A stretch of DNA of 64,000 bases from contig JADILM010000006.1 in NCBI GenBank assembly GCA_016617785.1, positions 1,364,001-1,428,000 of the forward strand. The letters run 5' to 3'. Made by a program: the position numbers and the translations under genes. Position 1 is the stretch's first letter, and the number at the start of each line of letters is the position of its first letter. This stretch comes from Sporobolomyces roseus (lineage: Eukaryota; Basidiomycota; Microbotryomycetes; Sporidiobolales; Sporidiobolaceae). A model generated the notes under the pieces. That model searched no databases. It saw only the letters and a list, made by a program, of their open reading frames with translations, and was not told the DNA's origin. Below are positions 15,702-29,652 of this stretch, in pieces.

Positions 15702-16587
15702 ATGAACAACCTCCCAGCGCATGAGACGAAAGAGCTCGATTCTCTAGACTATCTCTTACCCAATGGTGCTCGTGTCAACATCAAACAAGACGGTTCCTCG
15801 CCGGATTCGACTGGTAAGTCTCACTTTGGCTTCCTTGAGGTTTCTCTCTCGCTGACTGAAAGCTCTCAAGGTAGGTAGAACGATCTGGCTAGGAGCACAA
15901 ATCCTGGCGGTCTATCTCCACGATCTTCTTGGACCGACTCCTGGACTCGTCGCTTCAGCAGACGGGAAAGAACGGAGAAGACAAAGAGTGGTCGACGTCG
16001 GCGCAGGGACTGGATTGTCCTCGCTGTCCCTCGCTAGCATGGGTTACGACGTCCTATCGACAGACCTCGGAATAATCGTCGACGGCGTACTCTCGCAGAA
16101 CCTCGAGGCGAACACTCAATTTCTCCAGCTGAATTCGTTTGGACAACCTCGAATCCAAACAAGAGTCCTCGACTGGTTTCAAAATCCGACAGATTGGGAG
16201 TGGCCTATCAAGGATAGGGAGACGCTGGCACCGCCATTCGACCTGATCGTAACGGCCGACACTGTTTACGATCCATCTCTTTCTCAACCTCTCCTACGAT
16301 GCCTGCACGGTCTCTCTGCGGTCAACGATCCCACCTCTCCCACTTCATATCGACGTACATCTTCTTCTTCCATCCCGCCGATCTACCTCGCACTCGAAGC
16401 CCGAGATCCACTCCTCATTTCATCTTTCATTGAAAGTGCCGAAAAAGACTGGAACTTCAAGTGTTCTCGAGTTCAACACGGGAGACTGAAGAAGTTAGTC
16501 GAGAGTGAAGCTGGCGGGCTCGGGTGGGAGGACGAAACAGTATGGGAAGGAGTCGAGGTATGGAAATTGAAGTTGAGGAAACGATAA
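15702..16587 (+). CDS. Putative protein-lysine methyltransferase (methyltransferase 16 / EFM6-like)
   Basis: Class I SAM-dependent methyltransferase of the family that methylates translation factors and other proteins on lysine. Exon 1 (15702-15813) splices to exon 2 starting at 15875. The joined frame reads ...SPDSTGRTIWLGAQILAVYL, then motif I VDVGAGTGLSSLSLASMG, an acidic motif II region VLSTDLG and a post-motif FDLIVTADTVYDPSLSQPLLRCL. TADTVYDPS corresponds to the (D/T)xxY segment of this family. About 270 residues, a usual length. I favour the EFM6 branch because of the VLSTD and TADTVY blocks, but substrate cannot be read from the sequence. Confidence 0.75.
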
Positions 16588-16819
16588 GGCAATAGTTCGA
16601 AGTGGAGAGAGCACATTCATTGCTGTCGCAACAACGAATCCAATCTGGAGGTTGATCGATACTAGCTCAGTAAAGGAGCTGTTCGAGCCGTTTCGACTCC
16701 CAAAATCTCCGTCGCATCACCGAATATCCTTCTCTCCTTCTCCCTTTCCATTCTTCCCCCTCCTTCTCTTCCTCCTTCGACTCAAAGCAGCTTCCTCCTA
16801 CACTCGAAGCGAATCCTCT

Positions 16820-17263
16820 ATGATCTCATCACTCCTTTCACGTCTCCACCTCACTCCCGATTCCTCCTCCCCTCAAAACGCCTCGAACGGCTCTCCCACC
16901 TCTCCAATCGGGAAAGGATTGGACTCCCAGATGCAGTCACTATTCGAGAATGATTATGGAGAAGCAGAGATCCCTTCTCCTGAACAAATCGTTGAGGAAT
17001 TGGAAGATCACGGAGGAGTCGAAGAGGTTCAAAAGGAAGAGGGAGGCATCACTTCTATTGGAGATACCCGAGAGGTACTCGTGATTGTGGAAGCTGGAGC
17101 TGGAGAGCCGGGCGAGGAAGGAAAGAGGAAGGGAGAAATTGAGGATGGATTCGTCGAGGATAAGAATAAGGAGGACAAGGGGGAGGAAGGTGGAGAGAAG
17201 CTCACCAAGGGTGAGGAAGGGTATGAGGGTGTGGAGGAGGAGGTCGTTGCTGAGTTTGGGTGA
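16820..17263 (+). CDS. Small acidic protein of unknown function
   Basis: An uninterrupted frame from ATG 16820 to TGA 17261-17263 gives 147 residues. It starts MISSLLSRLHLTPDSSSP, has a Ser/Asn/Pro linker, a more ordered-looking part (QMQSLFENDYGEAEIPSPEQIVEELED), and a long Glu/Lys/Gly tail. The frame is open upstream to 16652 but without an ATG. Codon use resembles the neighbours. No family recognised. It could also be one exon of a longer gene; a GTGAGG donor lies right at the stop. Confidence 0.4.
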   Translation: MISSLLSRLHLTPDSSSPQNASNGSPTSPIGKGLDSQMQSLFENDYGEAEIPSPEQIVEELEDHGGVEEVQKEEGGITSIGDTREVLVIVEAGAGEPGEEGKRKGEIEDGFVEDKNKEDKGEEGGEKLTKGEEGYEGVEEEVVAEFG

Positions 17264-17803
17264 GGAGGAATTGGCGAAAGAGGGAGGGGGAAAGGAATCG
17301 CTTGCGGAATAGTGAGTTTCTCCTGCGATCCTCTCACTCGAGGGCTGAACTGACGAGAAGAATCCTATCGAGTAGATCAATAGGCCGTAGTTTGTGTACT
17401 CAAAGAGACTCTGTCGCAAAGAAGACGTTTTATATCAGGATTCAGAACTGGAGAGATTCCCACTCTGCGTTTGTCTCCCGTCTCGCGTTCTGGTTTCCCT
17501 CGCATACTCGAGCCTTGCTCTACTGTCTGGACGTTTGGGGACCGTAATCTCACATCTTCACACCTATCCGAGAGGTCTTTTGAAGATGATTACGCTCTAA
17601 CGCAGGAGTAATTTCAAGAAAACAAGTGATTCAAGCAAGAAGAGAGAGAAGAGCGAGACACAAAGCCCAAATATAAGAAAGACATGGTGTAGGGAACGAC
17701 TTGGAGAAGTAAGCACAGCAGGAGACGAACGGAGAGAGAGGGGAGGAGGCGAAGAGAAGGGAATGGAGAGGCAGTGGAGAAGGAGAAGGGAGGTGAGGGT
17801 TTC
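17264..17803. other. Convergent intergenic region
   Basis: 540 bp between the small acidic gene and YPT6. Purine-rich stretches on the plus strand between 17640 and 17800 are the YPT6 3' flank. Short open frames are not conserved-looking; no gene supported. Confidence 0.5.
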
Positions 17804-19142
<1,339 letters not shown>

Positions 19143-19282
19143 GTTGATCTTTATCTAGTGAGTAGGATAAGTTGAAAGAGTGAAGGGAGAAGAGCTAATC
19201 TCAATTCAAGATGAAATTAAATGTCGTGGAGGAAAAGGCTGGCTCTTCCCACTCACTCTGTTGTCGACTTAACTCACTCAAT
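19143..19282. promoter_or_regulatory. Divergent promoter, YPT6 / TAP42
   Basis: 140 bp between divergent start codons (if TAP42 starts at 19283). It must serve both genes. Confidence 0.4.
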
Positions 19283-20737
19283 ATGGATCAATCAGCTCAA
19301 GATCTCACTCTAGGTCAACTCCTAACTCGAGCGATCAATCATTCCACTAAAATCACTTCGGCTCCTTCTCCAAACGATCAATCAATACAACAACTATTAC
19401 AAGCTACTCTAGCAGACTTGAACCTCGCAAACAAACTCATAAACCATCTCGGTATCCTATCACCAAACGAAACTCTCGAAGATATCAATACGAGCGATTT
19501 GAGATGTTTGCTCGTAGATGCACTCAGCGGACAGTTGTGCTTGTTAGCAAAGACTAAAGGTGGGAAAGAACGTATCACTTACTTGAACAAGGCATCAGTG
19601 AGTACTTTCAGCGAGCTTGGAGTCTCAAATGTTGAGCTGAAGTTGAGGGGAGTATTCGCAGAATTACTTCAAGAAGTACTCTTCACTCGTCGAACAATAC
19701 GAGATTGTCCCTCAAGATCAACGAGCAGCGTATCAAGGTGTCAGTGCGAGTGAGATGGATTCGGCGAGGAGAAGGGCAGGCAAGATTGCGCAATTCAAGA
19801 GGGAGAAGGAAATTAAATCGAAACTAGAGGTGAGTGATCATCATCTGTCTGCGAGACTCTCGGATCGCTGAGCGAGCAAAAGTGGTCAATAGGAACTACG
19901 AAAACGCAAGCGAGAACGCTCAACACGGAGAACAAACCTCACCGTTGCTTCTACCTCGACTGCTTCTTCTTCCTCTTCCTCCTCCTCAACTCCCGCCCCT
20001 TCACAACCTGCCGACGACGAGAACGATTTCCTATCAGAAGACGATGATGAATCCGACGATGTCGCACGACCACTCCTCCTCTCCCTTCTCCAACTACATT
20101 ACCTCCGAGCCCACGCTGAACTCTCCTCCCTTGAACAAGAACTCGAACTCCTCGAACACGGCATGAAGATGAGTGAGATCCCATCCCCGTCACCCCACGC
20201 CTCTGCCTCCTCGAATTCCCGAAACAAGAGTGATGCTCGAACCGAAGATCAAGACGAAGAGGATCTCACTTGGAGATTAGACAAGATTTCAATGACTCGC
20301 GACGATCCTCTACTCTCACCATCCGGCAAAGTCTTACGACCCTTCACGATCCTTCCTTCTGCGAAAGGATCCTCCTCTCAACTCGATACACGGTTGAGGT
20401 TGCAATCGGAGGTGTTTCAATCCTCGCACCGATTACCGACAATGACGATCGATGAGTACTTGGATCAACAGAATGAGATGGGGAATGTATTGCAAGGTGG
20501 TGGACCTAGTACGAGTGAGGAAGTCGATCAAGCGAGGAGAGATGAACAGGGGGAGAAGGAGGATGATACGCAGAGAGGATTGGATGCGGAAGAGAGGGAA
20601 TTAATGAAGACGAGGGAGTTTGACGAGTATAGAGATACCCATAGGAAAGGAGAGGGGAATATGTGAGCTACTTCTTTTCACCTTTCTCTCGAATTGAGCT
20701 GACTCGATTTTCTTCTGATAGGCATAATCGAGGTTGA
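19283..20737 (+). CDS. TAP42: TAP42-like regulator of PP2A-type phosphatases
   Basis: Binds catalytic subunits of PP2A, PP4 and PP6 and acts downstream of TOR. The N-terminal helical domain reads LTLGQLLTRAINHSTK, LLQATLADLNLANKLINHLGILSPNETLEDINTSDLRCLL and, after an intron at 19598-19669, NYFKKYSSLVEQYEIVPQ. Next come a Lys/Arg-rich helix (GKIAQFKREKEIKSKLE/ELRKRKRE), a Ser-rich linker and an acidic stretch. The C-terminal part has PFTILPS, TMTIDEYLDQQ and a final EFDEYRDTHRKGEGNMHNRG, the usual TAP42 ending. The last exon is only about 16 nt (from 20722). I chose ATG 19283 because the earlier ATG at 19211 adds residues unlike the family. Confidence 0.92.
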
Positions 20738-20954
20738 AAAATCGCAATACGATATCACCTTCGAAACATGACTCATCGTGCTATCTCGTTTCTCCATCCT
20801 TCGCTTGTCTCTCTCGCTTCGAGCGCTTCGAGACGTGTTCACCCACTTTTCGTCCAGCAAGTCCGAAAATCCGCGGTACCCAAGCTCCCCTCTTTCTTCT
20901 GCTCTCTTCCCGCCTTTCTCTTTCTCCTCTACTACTTCTCTCTGTCTGCTCGGG

Positions 20955-23900
20955 ATGTCTCATTCTGTCACTTCGGCACGCTCTTCGTACTCGAGCGATG
21001 ATGGAAGAAGGTGCGCTCCTACATTCTTGTTGATTCTTTGCGACAATGCGCTAACTCATGAAACGTTTCGATAGCTCGACTTCTTCAATGTACAGCTTTC
21101 GTCGAGTGAACAGATTAGATCTCAACAGATTCCATCAAACTGTAAGAGAGAAGCTGGACTGGAGAAAACCAGAGTATGTTCGCGTTCCCTTTTTCTGGTT
21201 CAATCTGTCACTTACCGTTCAGCGCTGAACGCAGTATCAAGGAAACTGTCGATCCACAAGTTATGCAAGAAGCTATCGAGCGACGGAAACGGGAGAAGAA
21301 GCACGCTGAGGAACAGAAGAACAGGGAGAAAGCGGAGGTGAGGAAGAGGGAACTCGAGGAGAAGGCGAAGATGGACGCCGAAGCGAAGAATAGGCGGCTG
21401 AGGGAGGAAGCGCAGATACGCTGGGATCGTGACAGGGAAGCAAATCTCGTTCCGAAGGGGGAACGACCTACTTGGCGTGACCATCTCAGAAGGATGGGAA
21501 GATCTCGTAAGGGGAGTGAAGTAGAGAAGGAGGAAAGATACAAGCAGTGAGTGTTCTCTCTGCTCCCTATCGCACAGCCGAACTATCTGATCCTCGCTTC
21601 GTGTCAGCGAGCCACCGAGCTTTGTCCCATCAAAACGAGGTTCAGACGAACGACCTACTGTTCATGCAGAGTGAGGAGTCCTTTCCGTAGCCATGCACAC
21701 AATCAAGGTAGACTAACTCCTTTCGCTGTACAGGCATCGACACTCGGAGCATTCGCAACATCAAAGACCTGTTTCGCATCACCCGGAAACAGAACATTCG
21801 GCTCATTACCGACCGTCATCACTGCATCATGTTGATCCTTCGACGGCATCGATCCACGCCCATTCGGAGCACACTCACCACTCTCCTGCGACTCCTTCCT
21901 CGGAACACGATATTCGCAAGCGTGGTCACGAAGCAGCTTTGTCTCGACTGTCGGCTCAGCCTGCGCTATCGGAGTGAGTCTCTCGCATCTGGTTTTGCTG
22001 GAGATTGTCGATCGTCAACTGACGAGTCGAGCTGCAGAAACGACATTCGAGAACCTTTCGAAAACCGACCCGGATTCACATCCATGTAGATCCTCCTCTT
22101 TCTTTGACGTTACCTTACAAAACTAATCTCGGCTTCACTCTTCAGGGATGCGGAAGTGGAAAGACAACGAGGAGCCGTGCAGGAGGGAGAGAGCCGAGAG
22201 AAAGCCGTGGCTCATCTCGCAAGTCGGGATGAATTACGCGAGTACGCTCCTCTGCTTTTCCCTTTAACATCAGAAGTGCATGAAGATTGAGTCGGTGGTG
22301 TCAACAGATCCGATATTCAAGAACCTCGCGATCATCAACGCAAGTACAAATCCTTGTCAGTCAGATTCTCACTTTCTCGGCTTTGTCCATGCGCTGAAGC
22401 TAGTTCTGTGGTTTCAGGAATCAAGAGGCACGCTTGGCCGCTGTCGAACGAAAGGAGAAGGAAGAGTTTAAACGAGATCTCGAAGCTAGGAGAAAATTTC
22501 CGGACAAGCAGGAGTTCAAAGACGCGCAAGCGAAGTTGGAGGAGAAGGACGCGAGAAGGGCGCAGCTCCAACGTCCGGGGAGAGGCTTCGGCAGTCGGAA
22601 AGAACGGAGTAGACACGGTCGACCAGAGAGTATCCAAACTTCCTTTGTTCCTCAAAGGTGAGTGTTCCACGCGCTTCTCGACCAAACACGACGCTGATAT
22701 TGCTTTGCTTCTCAGCGCTCGTCGTAACCGAGACTTCACCCCGACGATGCACAAAGTTCTCGAGGATCCTTCCATGATAAACGGAGGGCCCCAATCCCCG
22801 CCACCGCTTTCCGCACTTCCCCCGCTCCCTCGCAACCCCCCAATCCTTCGAGTATCCTCATCAGGACATGCGGGGCTAGAATCCCCATTCTTAGAAGAGA
22901 CGTTCCCTCTGTACGATCGTCTCCCGTGTCCTTCTTTGAGTTTCGCTGATGCAGACGAGACTCCCATAGCACCCCGACGCTCCGAGAAGAACACGCTGAG
23001 CTAATCCAACAAATGACTGCTCCTCTTCCGCATCGTCGTGGATCACAGACCTCGCGAGCTCTGCGCTCTCCAAATTTCTCAGGTCCACCTCCTACCTCTC
23101 CTCTTCCCCCTTCCCCAGGGTCTCTCCAGACACCGATTCGAAGTCCCGACTATCCAGATTATCGCCCTAGAGCAGCATCTTCGCAAACTTTCTCGTTCGA
23201 TCGGTCGGCTCCTCTGCAGCATTATTCGGCTCCTCACAGGCAAATCTCGACTCCCGCAAGCTCTTCCGGATCCTCCGCTCGTCGTCTTCCAGTACGGGCT
23301 CCGTCAGCTTTGAGTCTGTTTCCGCGACCGACAAGAGTGTTGGTCCTCCCGATTCTTTCTGTGTAAGCGAGAGGTGCTGACACCCTCCGCGCTTCGTACA
23401 GATCCACAAACTGAGTAAGAGTTGGTGCGAGCTCCTGCGCGCCGATACCCGAAACGGGTGATATATAGTTATTGATTTGTTCTTCTACGTGCTGTTCGGC
23501 AATTCAACAACCAGTAGTTCCGCTTACGTTGTGCTGGACGAGATCGTCTTCGTGATGCGGGGCGGGAATTGCAGCAGAACGAGAATCCTCAAGCAACGTC
23601 GATGCTTCGACGACTTTTTGACGACCGAATCGTCACAGTATCGTTGCTGAATTATATTCACCGGCTCTTTGCTTCGTCAGCTTCGTTCGTCGTCTTTCGT
23701 CGTTCGTCTGCCTCCTGTCTCCTGTATGTCTTCCCCAGCCTCGGACTTTCCGCGGTGGTCAAGAATTCGAGAATCTCCTGTCTCCGGTAGCCGCTCTCTC
23801 TCTTTCTCCATCCCTCTCCCCACCTCTCTCGACAGTCAGGAATGGTTCAAGTGCATCCGAGCAGACGTTGGTCAGTCTCGAGCAGTATTTGCAGGTGAGT

Positions 23901-24830
23901 TTCCTCCAGCTTTTCGCAGCTTCACGCCCGAGGCTGACCTTACAAGCTGCTCGATTACTGTCTCTAGCAGCGACTATGACTCGCACGATACTCGAATGAG
24001 TACGAATATGCATGTGTTAGGTCACCGCAAGATTACAAGCAGAGCTCGCAAGCTCTTTTCGAATTTGGGAGGGGGAAGGTTCGTCTGATTTGTTCAGTAC
24101 GCTCACGGGATTGATCGACTGACCATGTCATACTCTACAGCGGCGATAACGATACGAGCGAAAGAGAGGAACAGCCTAGAGTTGAATCGAGCAGGAGGAA
24201 AGGGTGAGTTGAGACGCTTTCGACTTCGGTAATCTGGCTCTACTGACTCCGCGTCATCGCAATGGGGACTCAGGTTCATGCAGTACATACCGAAGAGCTG
24301 CCAGAGGATGAACGAGTCAAGCAAGGGATCGACTCGCATATGGGCTGATACCAGCGGGTCGGAACGTCCGAGCGATTTGAGTGGGATCGTCAGGACTAGG
24401 TGAGTGTTGACTACCTTTTAAGGACAGTAGCGTATACTCATACGAGTCGCGCATTGAATCATGCAGGGAAATTAGGATCTCCAGCAAACGACGAAGCGCT
24501 CTTTGTGGTTCCACTTCGCAATTCAACCAGTGCGACCCGTGCAACACTCGGACTAGAGTCTCCCGCAGACCACCATTACCACCTATCCGCATCCTTGTCG
24601 ATCAACCGCCCACGCCCGTTCGAAGTCCCCTTCCGTCTCAACAAACGACCCCGAAACTTTCGTCAGGTCCTGCTGGCAACTCGCCTTCACGCGAAACTAC
24701 GCATCGCCGCTCTCTCGATGATCCGAATCAGACTCTATACACAGCTCCTCATCGACAAAACCGCGATACGTTGGATGCATGGAAGAGCTTCAACAAGCAT
24801 GGTCTTCCTCACGAGCGAGAAACATCGTAA
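20955..24830 (+). CDS. Intron-rich coiled-coil and Ser/Pro/His-rich protein (one or two genes)
   Basis: A chain of at least eleven short coding segments separated by 40-80 nt introns. Blocks seen: MSHSVTSARSSYSSDD; FHQTVREKLDWRKPE; a Glu/Lys/Arg coiled coil (21250-21545); a strikingly His-rich exon (about 21735-21975, repeated HSEH/HH pairs); another coiled coil around 22440-22640; Pro-rich segments (22715-22905, 22950-23360); and a basic Pro/Ser-rich last exon ending at TAA 24828-24830. Splice phases fit at most joins, for example 22912-22955 and 24405-24466. A stop near 23412 is also possible, which would make two genes. No enzyme domain. Possibly a scaffold or cytoskeletal protein, but that is guesswork. 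Confidence 0.45.
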
Positions 24831-25274
24831 ATCTTGGGGTTGCGAGGCGGGTGTCGGCGGAGCGGATGACGACAGTTGACGGACACTCGTGCAGTATATA
24901 GATGTGCGAACCCCATAGCATCAAAATAGAATAGACTCTCTTTACCTTTCGAAATCCGCTTTTGACGAGGATGCTGGCTCGTCCTTCCGTTCGAGAAGTA
25001 GCGACGAACGTCGACTTGTATCCTGAAGCATATCAGAGCGCTGACAGCATAGCGAGCGGAGTATCAGAGGCAGGCGAAGAGAACCCTTTGCGAGGGTGAT
25101 GATGTGGAGTTTAGCGAGGAAACGATGGAGAGGCCAGTCGTTCTACCAGCTTCATCACGAGCTATATCTGAGCATATAGAAGCCATCACAAGTACATTCT
25201 GTCGAAGTGAGTTAGTGGAAGAGTGCGAAAACGTTTTTCGTTTCTCTCTCAACTCCCAACAACGACGATTCTCA
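24831..25274. other. Intergenic region upstream of LAG1
   Basis: About 440 bp. It holds the 3' flank of the preceding gene and the LAG1 promoter. An in-frame extension of LAG1 from ATG 25125 is possible. Nothing else recognised. Confidence 0.4.
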
Positions 25275-26982
25275 ATGACAGCTTCCGCCAACGGCCACGC
25301 GCCACCGAGAGCATCCAAGAAGGTTGTACGGCGAACAACGAGACCTCGAGTGTCGCAGAAGCCTAAAGAAGGAGGGTTAGCTTGGGCTATGGATCATCAA
25401 CTGGGTGAGATCAATAACTCACCTCTCTCACCTCTGATAGACTCGAGACTAACGTAGAAAGTTGTTTTAGAGCTCTCTTTTGGTGCACTCGCGCTTATCC
25501 TAGCCGGTAACGCGCTGCATAGACCGGATTTCCACCTCTCAACAGAACTCACTCCTTCGCCTTCCTACCACATTCGACACGTCTTCTCCCGCTTCCTATT
25601 CCTATCCTTTCGAGTACCGGGATCAGATACATATTACAAGGGAAGAGAGTGAGTCAAGCCAAGTCTTTCGTTGCCGGAATCTACAGCTGATTCTCCCCGT
25701 TTCTTATCCTTCCCAGTGATGCATTCATTATCGCTTGGTGGGTGATAGCGTTCTGGTTCTTGAGGGAAGCGTTAATGAAGTGGGCATTCGGACCGCTGGC
25801 GAGACGGTGTGGAATCAAGCAAAAACGATCAGTGGTTCGTTTCGCAGAACAAAGTTGGATGTTACTATATCCTAGTGAGTTTCCCTTGATCATATCCTCG
25901 AACAGACTGTGTAGCTGATAGGCCCATGAAACAGCAATCTTTTGGTCTCTCGGATTCGTATGCTCTTTTCAGGTTGACCCCTCCTTCGATCAACGCAATC
26001 TGACTGTTTCCGCTCTCGCAGTACATCAACCAAACAAGCGAGTATCGCAACCTCAACACTGAACATTACTGGAAAGGATATCCTCATGATGCTCTGCCCG
26101 CGTTAACGAAATGGTATTGTGAGTTTGACGGATCTCCTTCTTTCCTGTTCGCTACTTGAGCTGACTCTCTCCCGGTACCAGATCTTGTTCAAACTGCTTG
26201 TTCGTCGTTCTCGGATCTCCTTGTCCAATCCTCGAAGCTAACTCGTGTCGATCTACAGTCTGGATTCAACAAATTATCGTACTCAACCTCGAAGCTAGAC
26301 GAAAAGATTACGCTCAAATGTTCGCACATCACATCATCACGACTCTACTCGTTTCCTTCAGTTATGTGCTCAACTTTACTCGAGTCGGAAATGCTATTCT
26401 TTGCACGATGGATCTCTGCGATATCTTCCTACCCGTACGCATTTCGAGTTTGGTGTCATATTAAGCTGCATGACTGACTCTTGTGAACCCATACATAGCT
26501 CGCCAAACTCTTCAAGTACGCTGGGGCTCGCAAATTCTCCGACGCAACTTTCGCAGCTTTCCTCGTTTCATGGATCGTCACTCGACATGTCATCTACGGA
26601 ATCATCCTATGGAGCGTCATCTTTGAATCCCCTGTTCTCGTTCCTTACGGATGGAGGGTGACAGAAGGTTACCTGTTTTCGCAAGGAGTTCACGTTTCGT
26701 TTTGCGTTTTACTCTGTCTATTGCAGATCATTACCTGTATTTGGTTGGTGATGAGTAAGCTCGCATTCCCTTTCCCGTCAACTGCGAACTCTTACTGACC
26801 CTCAAGCTCTAACAGTCCTTCGAGTGCTATGGAACATTTTGAGGGGAGGATCAGCGGAAGATGTGAGGAGTGACGACGAAGACGATGGAGAGGATGACGA
26901 TGGATTGATCGACGAGGATGATTTGGATGCTTTACCCAGCGATAGAGAAGTACCGACGACAGAACCCAAAAAGGATCGATAG
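25275..26982 (+). CDS. LAG1: Ceramide synthase (LAG1/LAC1 family)
   Basis: ER membrane enzyme joining a fatty acyl-CoA to a sphingoid base. About 415 residues over many exons. The N-terminus is basic (KKVVRRTTRPRVSQKPK), then several membrane segments (LELSFGALALILAGN; IIAWWVIAFWFLREAL). The TLC/Lag1p motif follows: YLVQTAFWIQQIIVLNLEARRKDYAQMFAHHIITTLL, with the catalytic His pair, and CDIFLPLAKLFKY with the essential Asp. The C-terminus is acidic (DDEDDGEDDDGLIDEDD), as in fungal LAG1. A second ATG 150 bp upstream (25125) is in frame with no stop between; I preferred 25275 because the extra 50 residues look unlike the family. Confidence 0.93.
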
Positions 26983-27268
26983 AAAAGAGCATTGTCGGAC
27001 ATTTTTGTTATTCTACAACCGTTGTTCTTACGACTCTCTCCTACGATGCGATTCCGTTCTCTTGAGAGTGCTTCCGAGTCGAAGTTGAAGGATGTAGATT
27101 GATCAGTCAGCGAAAAAACCCGGGGTTTGGCATCGATGGCATCTTCGGTCAAGAAGGGAAGTTGCAACCAAAAAAAATTACAAGTTCCCTCTCTTGCTCC
27201 CTACCTCTTCAACTACGGCTTCTTCTCGCCTCTCCTCCTTACTCAAACACTTTCCGAAACCTAGAATC

Positions 27269-29652
27269 ATGTCTGAGAACGCTGTGTACGTCTCATCTCT
27301 CTAATCCTCTCGTTTGATCTCTTGAAAGATCGGAAATCTCAACTCGGCGAGCGTCGGATATTTCGCTCCTCTCTCGCTCGACGTAAACCTCTGGAACCAA
27401 CAAGGACGCCTCTAGAACGACGTCAAGTAGTAGATGCATCTCATGGGCAAGGCGCGAGAGTCGAAACAAGCTGGCGAAAGGAGAAACTTTGTGTAGTGAC
27501 GCGATCGCTGACCTCCTTTCCTCCCCCCTTGATCTTCCTCGATGTCTACAGCGCTGATATCGGAGTGAGTCTTACTTGATCGTACTCTCATCTATGGGCT
27601 AAACTGACTCCGATCTCGTCTCCTCAATCAGCTCATCGGTCTTGCCGTTATGGTTCGTCGAATTCTCCAAATAGAATCTCTCTCCTTCGAAAAAGATTCA
27701 ATCCCTCATCGCCTTGATATGTAAACAGGGTCAAAACCTTATCCTCAACATGGCTGACAAGGGCTTCACTGTCTGCGCCTACAACCGTACCGTCAGCAAG
27801 GTCGACCACTTCCTTGACAACGAGGCCAAGGGTGAGCCTTCCTCTCTTCTACCCTGATTTGAAGCGTCGCTAACTGTCTCTCTCTCTCTCTCAGGCAAGT
27901 CCATCGTTGGAGCTCACTCCGTCGAAGAGCTTTGCGCCAAACTCAAGACTCCCCGAAAGATCGTCCTCCTCGTCAAGGCTGGTCAAGCTGTCGACGACTT
28001 CATCGGTCAACTTGAACCTCACCTCGAGAAGGGAGACATCATCATCGACGGAGGAAACTCTCACTTCCCCGACTCGGTTCGTCGCACCAAGGAGCTCGAG
28101 GACAAGGGTCTCCTCTTCGTTGGATCTGGTGTTTCCGGAGGTGAGGAGGGTGCCCGTTACGGTCCTTCCCTCATGCCCGGAGGTTCCGCTGCCGCCTGGC
28201 CTCACATCAAGGAGATCTTCCAAAAGACTGCCGCTCAAGTCGATGGAGAGCCTTGCTGCGACTGGGTTGGAGATTCGGGAGCTGGTCACTACGTCAAGAT
28301 GGTTCACAACGGTATTGAGGTGAGTTCTTTCTGCTGAGATTGCTGCGATATCGGAAACTCATCTCTTCCCCTTCGATACAGTACGGTGACATGCAACTCA
28401 TCACTGAGGCTTACGATATCCTCAAGCGTGGTTTCGGAATGTCTGAAGGTGAAATCGCTGATGGTGAGTTCTCTCGTCTTCTCTACAAACTCTTCGAAAC
28501 TGATGAGGAAAGTCGATATAGTTTTCGAGACCTGGAACAAGGGTGTCCTCGATTCATACTTGATCGAAATCACTACCGAAATCTTGAGGTACAACGACGA
28601 AGATGGTACTCCTCTCGTTACCAAGATCCTCGACGCTGCTTCTCAAAAGGGTACCGGAAAGTGGACCGCTGTCAACGCCCTCGACCTCGGAATGCCCGTT
28701 ACTCTCATCGGTGAAGCCGTCTTCGCTCGATGCCTTTCTGCTATCAAGGCCGAACGTGTTCGCGCTTCCAAGGTTATCGGTGGACCCCAAATCGAGGCCT
28801 TCACTGGTGACAAGAAGCAATTCATCGACGACCTCGAGCAAGCTCTTTACGCTTCCAAGATGTAAGTTTTTCGTTTCTTTTCGTTCTCCCTTTCTTGCAG
28901 TGACTGACTCTATGTCGTTTGTCTACCTCTAGCGTCTCGTACGCTCAAGGATTCATGCTCATGCGTGAGGCTGCCCGCGAGTACAAGTGGACCCTCAACT
29001 ACTCTGGTATCGCTCTCATGTGGCGAGGAGGATGCATCATCCGGTCAGTTTTCCTAGGAGACATCACCAACGCTTACAAGAAGAACCAAGAGCTCGAGAA
29101 CCTTCTCTTCGACGACTTCTTCAACAAGGCCGGTTAGTTCGAGATTTCGAGGTTTTCGCATTTTTGGACGTCTCGCTGACTTCCCCGATTTCTTTCGTCT
29201 CTTAGTTCACAAGGCTCAACCTGGATGGCGCCGAATCGTCGCCCAGGGTGCTCTCTGGGGTATCCCCACTCCTGCTTTCTCCACCGCCCTTTCCTTCTTC
29301 GACGGTTACCGAACCGAACGTCTCCCTGCCTCCCTTCTCCAAGCTCAACGTGATTACTTCGGTGCCCACACCTTCAAGGTTCTCCCTGAGTTCGCTAACG
29401 ACAAATGTAAGCATAATCTCTCGATTTGCTCGGAGAGAAGAAAAATCAAAAATTGTAACTCTGCTAACTCCTCCGCTTTCTTCTCTACTCTCCTACAGAC
29501 AAGGAGGGAGCTGACAACCACGTAAATTGGACCGGCCGGTTTGTCGAGACCATTCCCTGGCTGTTCAGAACGTCGAGAAACGAAGTACTGACTTGGTTTT
29601 CGAAAAATTTCGCAGAGGAGGAAATGTTTCCGCTTCGACCTACAACGCCTAG
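27269..29652 (+). CDS. GND1: 6-phosphogluconate dehydrogenase, decarboxylating
   Basis: Pentose-phosphate pathway enzyme making NADPH, CO2 and ribulose 5-phosphate in the cytosol. About 490 residues. [30 protein letters not shown] shows three small exons before the NADP-binding fold. [11 protein letters not shown] and [22 protein letters not shown] carry the substrate signature, and [11 protein letters not shown] holds the catalytic Lys. The last intron is 29539-29615. The final exon codes only [11 protein letters not shown] and stops at 29650-29652, after HVNWTGR, as in other 6PGDHs. Oddity: the last 12 nt of the penultimate exon, the last intron, the last exon and the 3' UTR all lie inside the left palindrome arm. 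Codon use is strongly biased (CTC, ATC, ACC, GAC), as expected for high expression. Confidence 0.97.
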
